Shown piece after piece: positions 9,954 to 21,723 of a stretch of DNA of 64,000 nt. The position numbers and the translations under genes were made by a program. The stretch comes from Flavobacteria bacterium GWA2_35_26 (GTDB lineage Bacteria > Bacteroidota > Bacteroidia > Flavobacteriales > Flavobacteriaceae), in the NCBI GenBank assembly GCA_001800905.1, contig MGWH01000001.1, positions 227,808 to 291,807 of the forward strand, given 5' to 3'. How positions within the stretch are numbered: the stretch's first letter is position 1; the number at the start of each line of letters is the position of its first letter. The notes beneath the pieces are model-generated. The model searched no databases. It saw only the letters and a list, made by a program, of their open reading frames with translations, and was not told the origin of the DNA.

Positions 9954-10001
9954 CACACTTAGGCAACGAAAGCACAGCAATTGAAGTAATAGAGAAAACA
10001 A

Positions 10002-11153
10002 ATGAATTATTTTTCTTCTGATTTTAAATTAGGAATTTTAGGTGGTGGTCAATTGGGCAAAATGCTTTTATTTGACACTCGTAAATTTGACATCCAAACC
10101 TACGTTTTGGACCCAAGCGAAGAAGCGCCTAGCAAAATAGCCTGCAATCTTTTCTTTCAAGGGGATTTAATGGATTTTGACACCGTATATAATTTCGGAA
10201 AGAAAGTAGACGTTTTAACTTTCGAAATTGAATTGGTTAACCTAGATGCTTTAGTGAAACTAGAAGAAGAAGGACTACCTGTTTATCCTTCGCCAAAAAC
10301 TTTGAAATTAATTCAAAACAAAGGCATTCAAAAAGATTTTTATACCCAACATAACATTCCCACTGCTGCTTACAACCGTTTTGAAACAACAGCCTTACTA
10401 AAAACCGCTGTTGAAAATAACGAAATTAGTTTGCCATTTGTATGGAAGTGTACCGAATTTGGTTACGATGGAAACGGCGTAAAAGTGGTTCGAAAAGCAA
10501 ATGATTTAGACGAATTACCTAATGTAGAATGCATTGCAGAAGCAATGATTCCGTTCAAAAATGAACTGGCAGTAATTGTGTGTCGCAATCCTTCGGGCGA
10601 AATCAAAACCTACCCTGTGGTAGAAATGGAATTTCATCCTGAAGCCAATCAAGTAGAATATGTGATTTGTCCGGCTCGAATTGACGAGGCTGTAGCCAAA
10701 AAAGCGAGAGCCATTGCATTGAATGTTTCCCAACAATTTCATCATGTAGGATTATTAGCTGTAGAAATGTTCCAAACAGAAGACGACGAAATTTTAGTCA
10801 ACGAAGTAGCCCCAAGACCGCATAATTCAGGACATTATTCTATAGAAGCGAGTTATACCTCACAATTTGAAAATCATTTGCGAGCTATTTTGGATTTACC
10901 TTTAGGAAACACCGATAGCAAAGTAGCCGGAATTATGGTAAATTTGGTGGGTTCAGAAGGACATTCAGGACCAGTAGTTTACGAAAATATTGAAAAAATA
11001 TTAGGTTGGAATGGGGTTACACCTCACATTTACGGTAAAAAACAAACCCGTCCTTTCAGAAAAATGGGACATGTTACCATTGTAAATGAGGACGTGAACG
11101 AGGCACGAAAAATTGCCGAACAAGTAAAAAATACGATTAGAGTAATAAGTTAA
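10002..11153 (+). CDS. purK: 5-(carboxyamino)imidazole ribonucleotide synthase (PurK)
   Basis: This 383-residue ATP-grasp enzyme makes N5-CAIR from AIR, bicarbonate and ATP in de novo purine synthesis. The N-terminal dinucleotide-like fold has LGILGGGQLGKML (residues 10-22). The ATP-grasp domain includes FVWKCTEFGYDGNGV and the metal-binding EVAPRPHNSGHYS stretch, and the C-terminal domain follows. purE, the next enzyme, follows after about 100 bases on the same strand, so the pathway order matches gene order. Confidence 0.96.
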   Translation: MNYFSSDFKLGILGGGQLGKMLLFDTRKFDIQTYVLDPSEEAPSKIACNLFFQGDLMDFDTVYNFGKKVDVLTFEIELVNLDALVKLEEEGLPVYPSPKTLKLIQNKGIQKDFYTQHNIPTAAYNRFETTALLKTAVENNEISLPFVWKCTEFGYDGNGVKVVRKANDLDELPNVECIAEAMIPFKNELAVIVCRNPSGEIKTYPVVEMEFHPEANQVEYVICPARIDEAVAKKARAIALNVSQQFHHVGLLAVEMFQTEDDEILVNEVAPRPHNSGHYSIEASYTSQFENHLRAILDLPLGNTDSKVAGIMVNLVGSEGHSGPVVYENIEKILGWNGVTPHIYGKKQTRPFRKMGHVTIVNEDVNEARKIAEQVKNTIRVIS

Positions 11154-11184
11154 TTAAAAGATTGAAAAATTAAAAGATTGAAAA
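11152..11184. repeat. Short tandem direct repeat in the purK-purE gap
   Basis: A 17-base unit beginning AATTAAAAGATTGAAAA occurs twice with a 16-base period. Further on, at about 11221-11250, a second AT-rich array repeats CTTTAAAT-like units. The two arrays are roughly complementary and could pair in RNA. Confidence 0.6.
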
Positions 11185-11254
11185 ATAAATACATTTTGTG
11201 ATGTGACCTTTAATCCCTCTTTAAATTCTTAAATCTTTAAATCTTTAAATAAAA

Positions 11255-11740
11255 ATGAGCACAGTAGCCATCATCATGGGAAGCATTTCGGATATGCCGG
11301 TAATGCAAGACGCCATCGACATTTTAAAAGAATTTGGAATCGAAACCGAAGTGGATATTGTTTCGGCTCACAGAACTCCTGAAAAATTATTTGATTTCAG
11401 CACAAAAGCACACGAAAGAGGAATTTCAGTAATTATAGCAGGTGCTGGCGGCGCCGCACATTTACCAGGCATGGTAGCGTCTATGAGTCCGCTTCCTGTA
11501 ATTGGAGTTCCTGTTAAATCCAGTAATTCGATTGACGGTTGGGATTCGGTTTTATCGATCTTGCAAATGCCAGGCGGAGTTCCAGTAGCTACAGTAGCTT
11601 TGAACGGAGCTAAAAACGCAGGAATTTTAGCCGCTCAAATCATCGGAAGTGCTGATACCACAATTTTAAACCGAATCATTGCATACAAACAAAATCTAAA
11701 AGAAGCGGTCATCAAAGCCTCTGAAGGATTGAAAAAATAA
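11255..11740 (+). CDS. purE: N5-CAIR mutase (PurE)
   Basis: This 161-residue class I PurE rearranges N5-CAIR to CAIR. The N-terminal GSISDMPVM loop (residues 9-17) and the active-site SAHRTPE (37-43) are intact, as is the GAGGAAHLPGMVAS phosphate loop. The length matches bacterial PurE, which works with PurK immediately upstream. Confidence 0.97.
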   Translation: MSTVAIIMGSISDMPVMQDAIDILKEFGIETEVDIVSAHRTPEKLFDFSTKAHERGISVIIAGAGGAAHLPGMVASMSPLPVIGVPVKSSNSIDGWDSVLSILQMPGGVPVATVALNGAKNAGILAAQIIGSADTTILNRIIAYKQNLKEAVIKASEGLKK

Positions 11741-11754
11741 ATTATAAATCATCT

Positions 11755-11814
11755 GTAAGGGATTAAGAAAAATTAAGAAATGTCAACAGTTCTTAACTAT
11801 TCTTAATCCCTTAC
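11755..11814. other. Long interrupted hairpin between purE and the M3 peptidase gene
   Basis: A perfect 15-bp stem (GTAAGGGATTAAGAA at 11755-11769 with its complement at 11800-11814) encloses a second 7-bp stem (TTAAGAA at 11773-11779 with TTCTTAA at 11790-11796). Small internal loops separate the stems and the terminal loop is 10 bases. There is only a weak T-rich tract afterwards, so it may be a terminator, an RNA-processing site or a repeat element. Confidence 0.7.
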
Positions 11815-11837
11815 TTATTTTAAAAAACAATTGTAAA

Positions 11838-13865
11838 ATGACTATTTTAACTTCAACTTACAATACCGTATACCAGTCGGCGCCTTTTTCTCAAATTCAA
11901 ATGAGCGATTACCAACCTGCTTTTGAAACTACCCTAGCCGCTGCTCGTGCCGAAATTGACACGATTACAAACAATCCAGAACAACCTAATTTTGAAAATA
12001 CGATCGAAGCTTTGGATTTTTCAGGGCAAGCTTTAGATCGTTTATCGTCGATTTTTTTCAATTTAAATTCGGCTGAAACTTCTGACGAAATGCAGAAAAT
12101 TGCTCAAGAAATATCGCCTTTACTTACTGCTTTTAGTAATGATGTTTCTTTAAACGAAGGAATGTTCCAAAGAGTTAAAGCAGTATACGATCAAAAAGAC
12201 GAACTGACCTTAACACCAGAGCAAGCCACATTATTAGATAAAAAATACAAAAGTTTTACTCGCAATGGAGCATTACTTAGCGAAGATAAAAAAGGACGCT
12301 TACGCGAAATTGATACTCAATTAGCCAAATTAAAATTAACTTTTGGCGAAAATGTATTAGCCGAAACCAATAATTACGAATTGCACATAACTAATGAAGC
12401 CGACTTAAAAGGTTTGCCGGAAGGCGCCATTGAAATGGCTCGTTCTTTGGCCGAATCCAAAGAAAAAGAAGGATGGATTTTTACCTTAGACTTTCCGAGT
12501 TATTTACCTTTTGTCACCTATGCGGATAACCGTGAATTGCGAAAAGAAATTGCCATTGCGGCTGAAAAAAAAGCATTTCAAAACAACCAATTCGACAATC
12601 AAGAAATTACCTTACAAATAGCTAAACTACGTTACGAACGCGCTAATTTATTAGGATACGAAACCCATGCACACTTTGTTTTAGAAGAGCGCATGGCGCA
12701 ACATCCTGATCAGGTCAAAACGTTTTTGAATGATTTGTTAGCCAAAGCCAAACCGGCTGCCGAAAAAGAGTTGGCTCAATTAACCGCTTTCGCGAAAGAA
12801 CTAGACGGCATTGAAAAATTAGAAAAATGGGACGGCCCCTATTACTCAGAAAAATTGAAACAAAAACTTTTCAATTTGGATGACGAAATTTTAAAACCAT
12901 ATTTCCAATTAGAAAATGTATTACAAGGTGCGTTTACCATTGCCAATAAATTATTTGGATTGACATTCAAAGAAATTGACACTATTGAAAAATACCACGC
13001 TGACGTTCAAACTTTTGAAGTTGTCGATGACAAAAACGAATTAGTAGCACTATTCTATGCGGATTTTTTTCCAAGAAAAGGAAAACGCAACGGCGCTTGG
13101 ATGACTTCGTTCAAACCGCAATACATTCAAAATGGTGTAAACGAAAGACCGCATATTTCTAATGTGTGTAATTTTACACCACCTACTCCAACCAAACCTT
13201 CGCTATTAACTTTTAACGAAGTGACCACTTTGTTTCATGAGTTTGGACACGGTTTGCACGGCATGTTAGCCAATACAACTTATCCAAGTTTATCGGGTAC
13301 ATCTGTGTTTTGGGATTTTGTTGAATTGCCTTCGCAAATGATGGAAAACTGGTGTTACGAACCGAAGGCACTGGCATTGTTTGCCAAACATTATGAAACA
13401 GGCGAAATCATTCCGCAAGACTATGTCGAAAAAATTAAAGAAAGTGCGAGTTTCTTAGAAGGAATGGCCACTTTACGCCAATTGAGTTTTGGCTTATTAG
13501 ACATGGCGTTTCACAGTACTAATCCAACGGATATTACAGATATCAAAGCGTTTGAAAAAGCCGCTTTTGAAGGCACCAGTCTGTATCCTGATGTGGCAGA
13601 GAATTGTATGAGTGTTTCGTTTTCTCATATTTTCCAAGGAGGCTATTCATCTGGCTATTACAGTTACAAATGGGCCGAAGTATTGGACGCCGATGCCTTT
13701 GCTTATTTTCAAGAAAAAGGGATTTTCAACACAGAAGTAGCCACAAAATTCAAAGACAATATCTTATCCAAAGGCGGTACGGAGCACCCAATGATATTGT
13801 ACAAACGTTTCAGAGGACAAGAACCAAAACCAGAGGCGTTGTTGAAACGAGCAGGTTTGATTTAA
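11838..13865 (+). CDS. M3-family zinc oligopeptidase/dipeptidyl carboxypeptidase
   Basis: This 675-residue thimet-type metallopeptidase has the zinc motif HEFGH at residues 467-471 (FHEFGHGLHG), followed by the expected downstream helix with the third ligand. There is no signal peptide, so it is probably cytoplasmic and degrades short peptides. Length fits both Dcp (peptidyl-dipeptidase) and PrlC (oligopeptidase A), and I cannot decide between them from sequence alone. It is preceded by the long hairpin after purE and is convergent with the NahK-like kinase gene. Confidence 0.92.
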   Translation: MTILTSTYNTVYQSAPFSQIQMSDYQPAFETTLAAARAEIDTITNNPEQPNFENTIEALDFSGQALDRLSSIFFNLNSAETSDEMQKIAQEISPLLTAFSNDVSLNEGMFQRVKAVYDQKDELTLTPEQATLLDKKYKSFTRNGALLSEDKKGRLREIDTQLAKLKLTFGENVLAETNNYELHITNEADLKGLPEGAIEMARSLAESKEKEGWIFTLDFPSYLPFVTYADNRELRKEIAIAAEKKAFQNNQFDNQEITLQIAKLRYERANLLGYETHAHFVLEERMAQHPDQVKTFLNDLLAKAKPAAEKELAQLTAFAKELDGIEKLEKWDGPYYSEKLKQKLFNLDDEILKPYFQLENVLQGAFTIANKLFGLTFKEIDTIEKYHADVQTFEVVDDKNELVALFYADFFPRKGKRNGAWMTSFKPQYIQNGVNERPHISNVCNFTPPTPTKPSLLTFNEVTTLFHEFGHGLHGMLANTTYPSLSGTSVFWDFVELPSQMMENWCYEPKALALFAKHYETGEIIPQDYVEKIKESASFLEGMATLRQLSFGLLDMAFHSTNPTDITDIKAFEKAAFEGTSLYPDVAENCMSVSFSHIFQGGYSSGYYSYKWAEVLDADAFAYFQEKGIFNTEVATKFKDNILSKGGTEHPMILYKRFRGQEPKPEALLKRAGLI

Positions 13866-13875
13866 ATTGTTGCTA

Positions 13876-13963
13876 TTGCGTTAGGGATTGAGGCGGCATC
13901 CTCGAAGTGCAACGTAGAGATATAGCCGAAAGCCCGACCCTGTCATTGCGAGGCACGAAGCAA
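13876..13963. repeat. Probable flavobacterial intergenic repeat element, copy 1
   Basis: This stretch of the convergent gap is GC-richer than its surroundings. It has the layout GCGTTAGGGATTG, GCGGCATCC, a variable part, then GATATAGCCGAAAGCCCGAC, followed by TGTCATTGCGAGGCACGAAG. I recall this layout from many Flavobacterium intergenic regions. It contains no plausible gene. A relative lies at 63844-63899 in the opposite orientation. Confidence 0.5.
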
Positions 13964-13981
13964 ACAGGAAACGCCCAAAAA

Positions 13982-15015
13982 CTAAACTTTCAAAATATTC
14001 TTTAATAGATTGATTTGATTTTTGGTGCGATTTAGATTTTGTTCCGGATAGCTGCATTGGTAATACACATCCCCATTCAAATAATCGGTTAAGAAACGTA
14101 TGGCCTGAATATAAACGATAACCTGCGGCGCATAGGATACGTTTTCCAATTCGACTTTGGTTAAAAAAGTACGTGTTTCAGACAAAAACCCATCTGTTAA
14201 AGCGCGATATAAGTCGGCATTGAATATTCCTTCCGGATCGGGATCGTCTTCAGGTTTTGTATTGGTATAGGAACGAATCATATCGCCGTAATCGTATAAA
14301 ATAGTACCCAGCATTAGAGTATCCCAATCGATAATTGCTTTGGGTTGGTGGGTAAGGGTATCAAAAAGTACATTACTGATTTTTGGATCGGCATGAATGA
14401 GACGAACAGGCAACTCTTTTTGTTCCTGAAGTTGTATCCATTTTAGAGGTAAGTCTAGGTGTTTTACCATCCATTGTATTGGTTCATCGGCTTCGATTAA
14501 ACGCGTTGAATTGGCCGATTGCAATGCAAGTTGAAAAGCATCAAGTCTACTTTTTGTATCCAAAAAATGAGGTAAAACTGCTTGGATTTGTTGGAGTTCA
14601 ATTCCGTTTAAAAAAGTATGGAAGTGACCAAAAAAAACCCCAACAGCAAATGCCTGTTCCGGATTTTGAACTACATTGATGGTGTAACTATTTTCAATTT
14701 GTTTAAAAAGTCGCCAGGTAACACCATCGTAAACCGTTTCAGTTTCTCCTTCAACAGTGTGGCATAATTCCAAAACAGGATGGGGATACTTATTTGATTT
14801 TAAATAATTGCTTACTGTAGTAATATTGGCTTGAATCGTTTTTGGATTTTGAAAAACAGCCGTATTGATTTGTTGCAGAATATACTTTTTACACTGCTGC
14901 GCATTTTGTATTTGCACACTAAAAGTAGTATTGATCAAACCACCTACTATTGGTTCAATTGTCACCTCATTTGCATGAGGAAAAAAAGCCTGTATAATTT
15001 GGAATTGGTTTTTCA

Positions 15016-15025
<10 letters not shown>
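13982..15025 (-). CDS. nahK: NahK-like N-acetylhexosamine 1-kinase (APH-fold)
   Basis: This 347-residue APH-fold kinase probably phosphorylates GalNAc or GlcNAc at C1. It matches bifidobacterial NahK along its length: GGLINTTFSVQ (28-38), KYILQQINTAVF (47-58), the catalytic loop HADPKISN (H211, D213, N218), the metal-binding DWD at 233-235, DYGDMIRS, and the C-terminal RFLTDYLNGDVYY. AmgK-type kinases of murein recycling share the fold but not these signatures. An alternative ATG at 15016 would give a TAATG one-base overlap with the upstream nucleotidyltransferase stop, a junction used twice elsewhere in the window. The kinase is the last gene of the GH109-nucleotidyltransferase-kinase operon, which supports a GalNAc role. 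The substrate is inferred. Confidence 0.8.
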
Positions 15026-17329
<2,304 letters not shown>

Positions 17330-17371
17330 CTATTTTAAGCTAATTTAATAAAATTCTGTTTTGAAACTTTA

Positions 17372-18118
17372 TTATTTAAAAAAAAGCAAAACTAGGAACC
17401 AAAAAATGGGCAAACTTTCCACCCAAAACGAAGTATAATACCAACTCCTTTTTTCAGCAGAAAAATAAATTGCTATGAGTGAAGACAAAGCAGCAAATGC
17501 AAAGAAATAAATGTGGTTTAGTAAAAAAATGGAGATAGTCAGAAACAAACCTACCAAGACATATCCTATTTGTTTAGTTCTTGCTATTCCGAAACAATGA
17601 GGTAGGGTTTTCAAAGCTATTGCATCTTTTGAACTGTCCAAAATTTCAAATGGAATCATCACACTTGATAACAATAAAAAACGTTGGACAAATAACCAAA
17701 TCACTTCTTCATGATTATTAAGCGGAATAAACAACGTTATGTAACTCACCACAAAACTGACATAAAACGGTTTTAACCAACCTGTTTTTCGAATGAATGG
17801 ATATAAAACTACCAATCCAAAAGCGAATAACGTATGAAATTGTACAGCTGTGTCTTGTTGCAAAAAGAACCACAAAAACCCTAGGGCCGAAAAAAGCGTG
17901 ACGCCAAGTATTCCAATATACTGGATTCGAAAAAATTTAGCTGTGAAAAACCATTCGGAATATTTCAAAAAATTATAACCCACAATGGTTCCGAACAAAA
18001 CCAAAAAAGAATAGCTACTCCATTGTTGAACACTAAGTTGAACCAAACAAAATACTGCAATCCCTACATGAATAGAAGACTGAATGTAAAAATTGAATAT
18101 TTTCCTAAAAGTAAGCAT
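17372..18118 (-). CDS. UbiA-superfamily-like membrane protein with degenerate active site
   Basis: This 248-residue protein has seven to eight hydrophobic segments. Residues 158-173 (EILDSSKDAIALKTLP) resemble the second aspartate-rich motif and KTLP tail of UbiA prenyltransferases. Where the first NDxxDxxxD motif should be, it reads GYNFLKYSEW (47-56), without the metal-binding aspartates. Prenyl-transfer activity is therefore doubtful. It lies 48 bases upstream of the GH109 gene on the same strand and is divergent from gcvP. I do not know its function; co-transcription with the salvage operon is possible. Confidence 0.65.
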   Translation of the reverse strand: MLTFRKIFNFYIQSSIHVGIAVFCLVQLSVQQWSSYSFLVLFGTIVGYNFLKYSEWFFTAKFFRIQYIGILGVTLFSALGFLWFFLQQDTAVQFHTLFAFGLVVLYPFIRKTGWLKPFYVSFVVSYITLFIPLNNHEEVIWLFVQRFLLLSSVMIPFEILDSSKDAIALKTLPHCFGIARTKQIGYVLVGLFLTISIFLLNHIYFFAFAALSSLIAIYFSAEKRSWYYTSFWVESLPIFWFLVLLFFK

Positions 18119-18188
18119 CTTGCAAAACTAACAAATCTGTTAATAAGACTTGATTTTGGTTAACAAATTCTCAAAATATTACCATTTG

Positions 18189-18224
18189 TTGAACAATAAA
18201 ATACAAGTTTAATAATTACTTTTG
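18189..18224 (+). promoter_or_regulatory. Possible promoter of gcvP
   Basis: A perfect -7 element TACTTTTG lies at 18217-18224. The nearest TTG (18189-18191) is 25 bases away, slightly too far, so the -33 element is uncertain. The start codon is 72 bases further on. No glycine-riboswitch-like structure is apparent in the leader. Confidence 0.4.
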
Positions 18225-18296
18225 TACGCAAATTATTTGGTTTTAGACCAAGGCCAATTTGAAACACAACTATAATTTACTTTTTATTCTAAATAA

Positions 18297-21140
18297 ATGA
18301 AAACAGACGCATTTGCTTTACGCCATATAGGCCCAAGAGATAGTGACCTTCAGCACCTATTTAAAACCATCGGAGTTGACTCACTAGACCAATTGATTGC
18401 TGAAACGATTCCTGCTGACATTCGTCTAAAAAAAGATTTGGAGCTGGATGCACCCATGACCGAATTCGAATACTTAAGTCACATTCAAAAATTGGGAAGC
18501 AAAAACAAAGTGTTCAAATCCTATATTGGTTTAGGGTATCACCCTGCAGCTATTCCAGCTGTAATTCAGAGAAATATCTTTGAAAATCCAGGTTGGTACA
18601 CTGCCTACACTCCGTATCAAGCAGAGATTGCGCAAGGCCGTTTGGAAGCAATTTTAAACTACCAAACCACTATTATAGAATTAACTGGGATGGAGATTGC
18701 CAATGCTTCTTTATTGGACGAAGGTACTGCAGCAGCCGAAGCAATGGCTTTGTTGTTTGACGTGCGTACACGTGACCAAAAGAAAAACAACATCAATAAA
18801 ATTTTCGTTTCTGAAGAAATATTACCTCAAACTTTATCGGTTTTAGAAACCCGTGCTACTCCAAAAGGAATAGAATTAGTAGTTGGAAACCATGAAACCT
18901 TTGATTTTTCATCGGATTTCTTTGCTGCCATTTTACAGTACCCAGGTAAGTTTGGACAAGTAAATGATTATGCTGGTTTTATTGCTAAAGCACATGCTAA
19001 CGAAATTAAAGTTGCTGTAGCAGCTGATCTTTTATCGTTAGCCAAATTAACTCCTCCAGGAGAAATGGGAGCAGATGTAGTGGTGGGAACTTCACAACGT
19101 TTTGGAATTCCAATGGGTTATGGCGGACCTCATGCTGCCTTTTTTGCAACCAAAGAAGAACACAAACGTTCGATGCCAGGAAGAATCATTGGTGTAACAA
19201 TTGATACGAATGGCAACCGCGCTTTGCGAATGGCTTTAGGTACTCGTGAGCAACACATTAAACGTGAAAAAGCAACTTCAAATATTTGTACAGCTCAAGT
19301 ATTATTGGCTGTTATGGCCGGAATGTATGCCGTTTTCCACGGACCAAAAGGTTTGAAATATATTGCCAATAAAGTACATGCTTCGGCGGTGACTTTGGCG
19401 GATGCCTTGAATCAATTAGGGGTTTACCAAACCAATTCTGCTTTCTTTGATACGCTATTAGTGAAAGCGGATGCTGCAAAAGTAAAAGCCGTAGCAGAGA
19501 AAAACGAAATGAACTTCTTTTATGTAGATAACGAAACCATTTCGATTGCATTGAACGAGACAACTTCGTTAACCGACTTGAATCAAATTGTTGCCGTTTT
19601 TGCTGAAGCATTAGGAAAACCAAATATGACAATAGATCAATTGGCAAATGAAACAATGGTTCCTAAAAATTTAGAAAGAACCTCAACTTTCTTGCAACAC
19701 GACGTATTCAACAACCATCATTCTGAAAGTCAGTTGATGCGATATATTAAAAAATTAGAACGTAAAGATTTGTCGTTAAATCACTCGATGATTTCTTTAG
19801 GTTCTTGTACCATGAAATTGAACGCTGCAGCCGAAATGTTGCCATTATCTATGGCCAATTGGAACAGCATCCACCCATTTGCGCCAATTGAACAAGCGGA
19901 AGGATATCAAATCATGTTGAAAAAATTAGAACAACAATTGAATGTGGTGACTGGTTTTGCCGGAACTACTTTACAACCTAATTCGGGAGCACAAGGAGAA
20001 TATGCTGGTTTAATGACCATCAGAGCCTATCATTTATCAAGAGGCGACCACCACAGAAATGTGTGTTTAATTCCTTCTTCAGCACACGGAACCAATCCGG
20101 CTTCGGCAGCAATGGCAGGAATGGAAATCATTGTAACCAAAACAACTCCGGAAGGAAATATTGACGTTGAAGATTTGCGTGCGAGAGCCATTGAGTACAA
20201 AGACCGTTTGTCTGCTTTAATGGTAACCTACCCTTCTACACATGGTGTTTTCGAAAGTTCTATTATCGAAATCACTGACTTGATTCACGAAAATGGTGGT
20301 TTAGTCTATATGGATGGTGCCAATATGAATGCGCAGGTGGGATTAACAAATCCTGCAACTATCGGCGCTGACGTTTGTCACTTGAACTTACACAAAACCT
20401 TTGCTATTCCTCACGGAGGTGGTGGGCCAGGTGTTGGACCAATTTGTGTCAACGAAAAACTCGTTCCATTTTTACCTACCAATCCAATTATTCCAACAGG
20501 AGGCGACCAAGCGATTTCAGCGATTTCAGCGGCACCTTTTGGTTCAGCTTTAGTATGTTTAATTTCGTATGGTTACATTTCGATGTTAGGATCGGAAGGA
20601 TTGACCAATGCTACAAAATATGCGATTTTGAATGCCAATTATATGAAAGCGCGTTTGGAAGACCACTACCCTGTTTTATATTCAGGAGAAATGGGAAGAG
20701 CAGCTCACGAAATGATATTGGATTGTCGTGCTTTCAAACAACAAGGTGTTGAAGTTACGGATATAGCCAAACGATTGATGGATTATGGTTTCCATGCTCC
20801 AACAGTTTCGTTCCCAGTAGCCGGTACTTTGATGATTGAACCAACTGAATCTGAAGATGTAGCCGAATTGGATCGTTTTTGCGATGCGATGATTTCGATT
20901 AGAAAAGAAATTGCAGCCGCTACTGCTGAGGATCACAATACGGTTTTACACAATGCGCCACATACACAAGCGATGTTGACAGCTGATGTTTGGAATTTTC
21001 CATACACTAGAGAACAAGCTGGATTCCCATTGGAATACATTGCTGAAAATAAATTTTGGCCAAGCGTTCGTCGCGTAGATGATGCATATGGCGATCGAAA
21101 TTTAGTTTGCTCATGCGCTCCAATTGAAGCGTATATGTAA
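18297..21140 (+). CDS. gcvP: Glycine dehydrogenase (decarboxylating), P-protein
   Basis: This 947-residue, full-length fused P-protein of the glycine cleavage system decarboxylates glycine and passes the aminomethyl group to lipoyl GcvH. N- and C-terminal halves each have the PLP-transferase fold. The active-site lysine is K700 in NLHKTFAIPHGGGGPG, and the N-terminal domain starts with the typical FALRHIGP. The gcvT and gcvH genes are not nearby, as is common in Flavobacteriia. A strong terminator follows. Confidence 0.97.
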   Translation: MKTDAFALRHIGPRDSDLQHLFKTIGVDSLDQLIAETIPADIRLKKDLELDAPMTEFEYLSHIQKLGSKNKVFKSYIGLGYHPAAIPAVIQRNIFENPGWYTAYTPYQAEIAQGRLEAILNYQTTIIELTGMEIANASLLDEGTAAAEAMALLFDVRTRDQKKNNINKIFVSEEILPQTLSVLETRATPKGIELVVGNHETFDFSSDFFAAILQYPGKFGQVNDYAGFIAKAHANEIKVAVAADLLSLAKLTPPGEMGADVVVGTSQRFGIPMGYGGPHAAFFATKEEHKRSMPGRIIGVTIDTNGNRALRMALGTREQHIKREKATSNICTAQVLLAVMAGMYAVFHGPKGLKYIANKVHASAVTLADALNQLGVYQTNSAFFDTLLVKADAAKVKAVAEKNEMNFFYVDNETISIALNETTSLTDLNQIVAVFAEALGKPNMTIDQLANETMVPKNLERTSTFLQHDVFNNHHSESQLMRYIKKLERKDLSLNHSMISLGSCTMKLNAAAEMLPLSMANWNSIHPFAPIEQAEGYQIMLKKLEQQLNVVTGFAGTTLQPNSGAQGEYAGLMTIRAYHLSRGDHHRNVCLIPSSAHGTNPASAAMAGMEIIVTKTTPEGNIDVEDLRARAIEYKDRLSALMVTYPSTHGVFESSIIEITDLIHENGGLVYMDGANMNAQVGLTNPATIGADVCHLNLHKTFAIPHGGGGPGVGPICVNEKLVPFLPTNPIIPTGGDQAISAISAAPFGSALVCLISYGYISMLGSEGLTNATKYAILNANYMKARLEDHYPVLYSGEMGRAAHEMILDCRAFKQQGVEVTDIAKRLMDYGFHAPTVSFPVAGTLMIEPTESEDVAELDRFCDAMISIRKEIAAATAEDHNTVLHNAPHTQAMLTADVWNFPYTREQAGFPLEYIAENKFWPSVRRVDDAYGDRNLVCSCAPIEAYM

Positions 21141-21159
21141 TTCAAATAATGTAATACAC

Positions 21160-21196
21160 AAAAGGGTTCAGTTGAAAAATTTGAACCCTTTTTTAT
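21160..21196 (+). terminator. Intrinsic terminator of gcvP
   Basis: The stem pairs AAGGGTTCA (21162-21170) with TGAACCCTT (21182-21190), with an 11-base loop, and is followed by a T run. It separates gcvP from the truncated hemoglobin gene. Confidence 0.85.
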
Positions 21197-21214
21197 AAAA
21201 AATAGTCTCGCAAA

Positions 21215-21601
21215 TTGACCCAAATGAAAGATATTCAAACCGCCGAAGAAATTCATCTAGTAGTAGATGAATTCTACAAAAAATTATTAGCCGACGAGAA
21301 AATCAGCTACATCTTTACCGATGTGGTCAAAATAAAACTAGAAGAGCACCTGCCAATTTTGGTTACCTTTTGGTCGCAAGCTATTTTGGGAACGGGAGGT
21401 TATGTCAATAACTTGACCCAAATTCACTTGGATATCAACGCTAAATCCTATTTGTCCAAAGAACTTTTTGAAATTTGGCTCGACCATTTTGAAGCTGCTA
21501 TCAACGAAAATTTTGAAGGTTTCAATTGTGAACGAATGAAAAATCAAGCCCATAATTTGTCTACAATTATGCAAATTAAAATAGCACAACAGGACAAATA
21601 A
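21215..21601 (+). CDS. Group III truncated hemoglobin
   Basis: This 128-residue 2-on-2 globin is of group III type. Visible features are the N-terminal helix with LVVDEFYKKLLADEKISYIFTDV, a FWSQAILGTGGYVNN segment after the CD/E region and the proximal histidine in the F-helix area (around HLDI/HFEAA). These heme proteins bind O2, NO or related ligands; the physiological role is not settled. It is probably expressed from its own promoter after the gcvP terminator, although no clear consensus is seen in the short gap. Confidence 0.85.
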   Translation: MTQMKDIQTAEEIHLVVDEFYKKLLADEKISYIFTDVVKIKLEEHLPILVTFWSQAILGTGGYVNNLTQIHLDINAKSYLSKELFEIWLDHFEAAINENFEGFNCERMKNQAHNLSTIMQIKIAQQDK

Positions 21602-21723
21602 GTGTCCAATTGTCGTTTTTATACGATTTTTATTAAAATAATGACAATAAATCGATTTCGTTTCTGTTTTGTTGTGGTTAATTCGGATAAAAAAGATAAA
21701 TTCGTGCTATAATATAGAATTTT

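Noticed and set aside
13604..13891. 95-residue plus-strand gene overlapping the end of the M3 peptidase
   Set aside because: It is a +1-frame shadow of the peptidase, not a frameshifted extension; the peptidase is complete to its own stop.
18119..18296. Glycine riboswitch upstream of gcvP
   Set aside because: No conserved aptamer-like stems or paired domains are visible; only a promoter-like -7 box and AT-rich sequence are seen.
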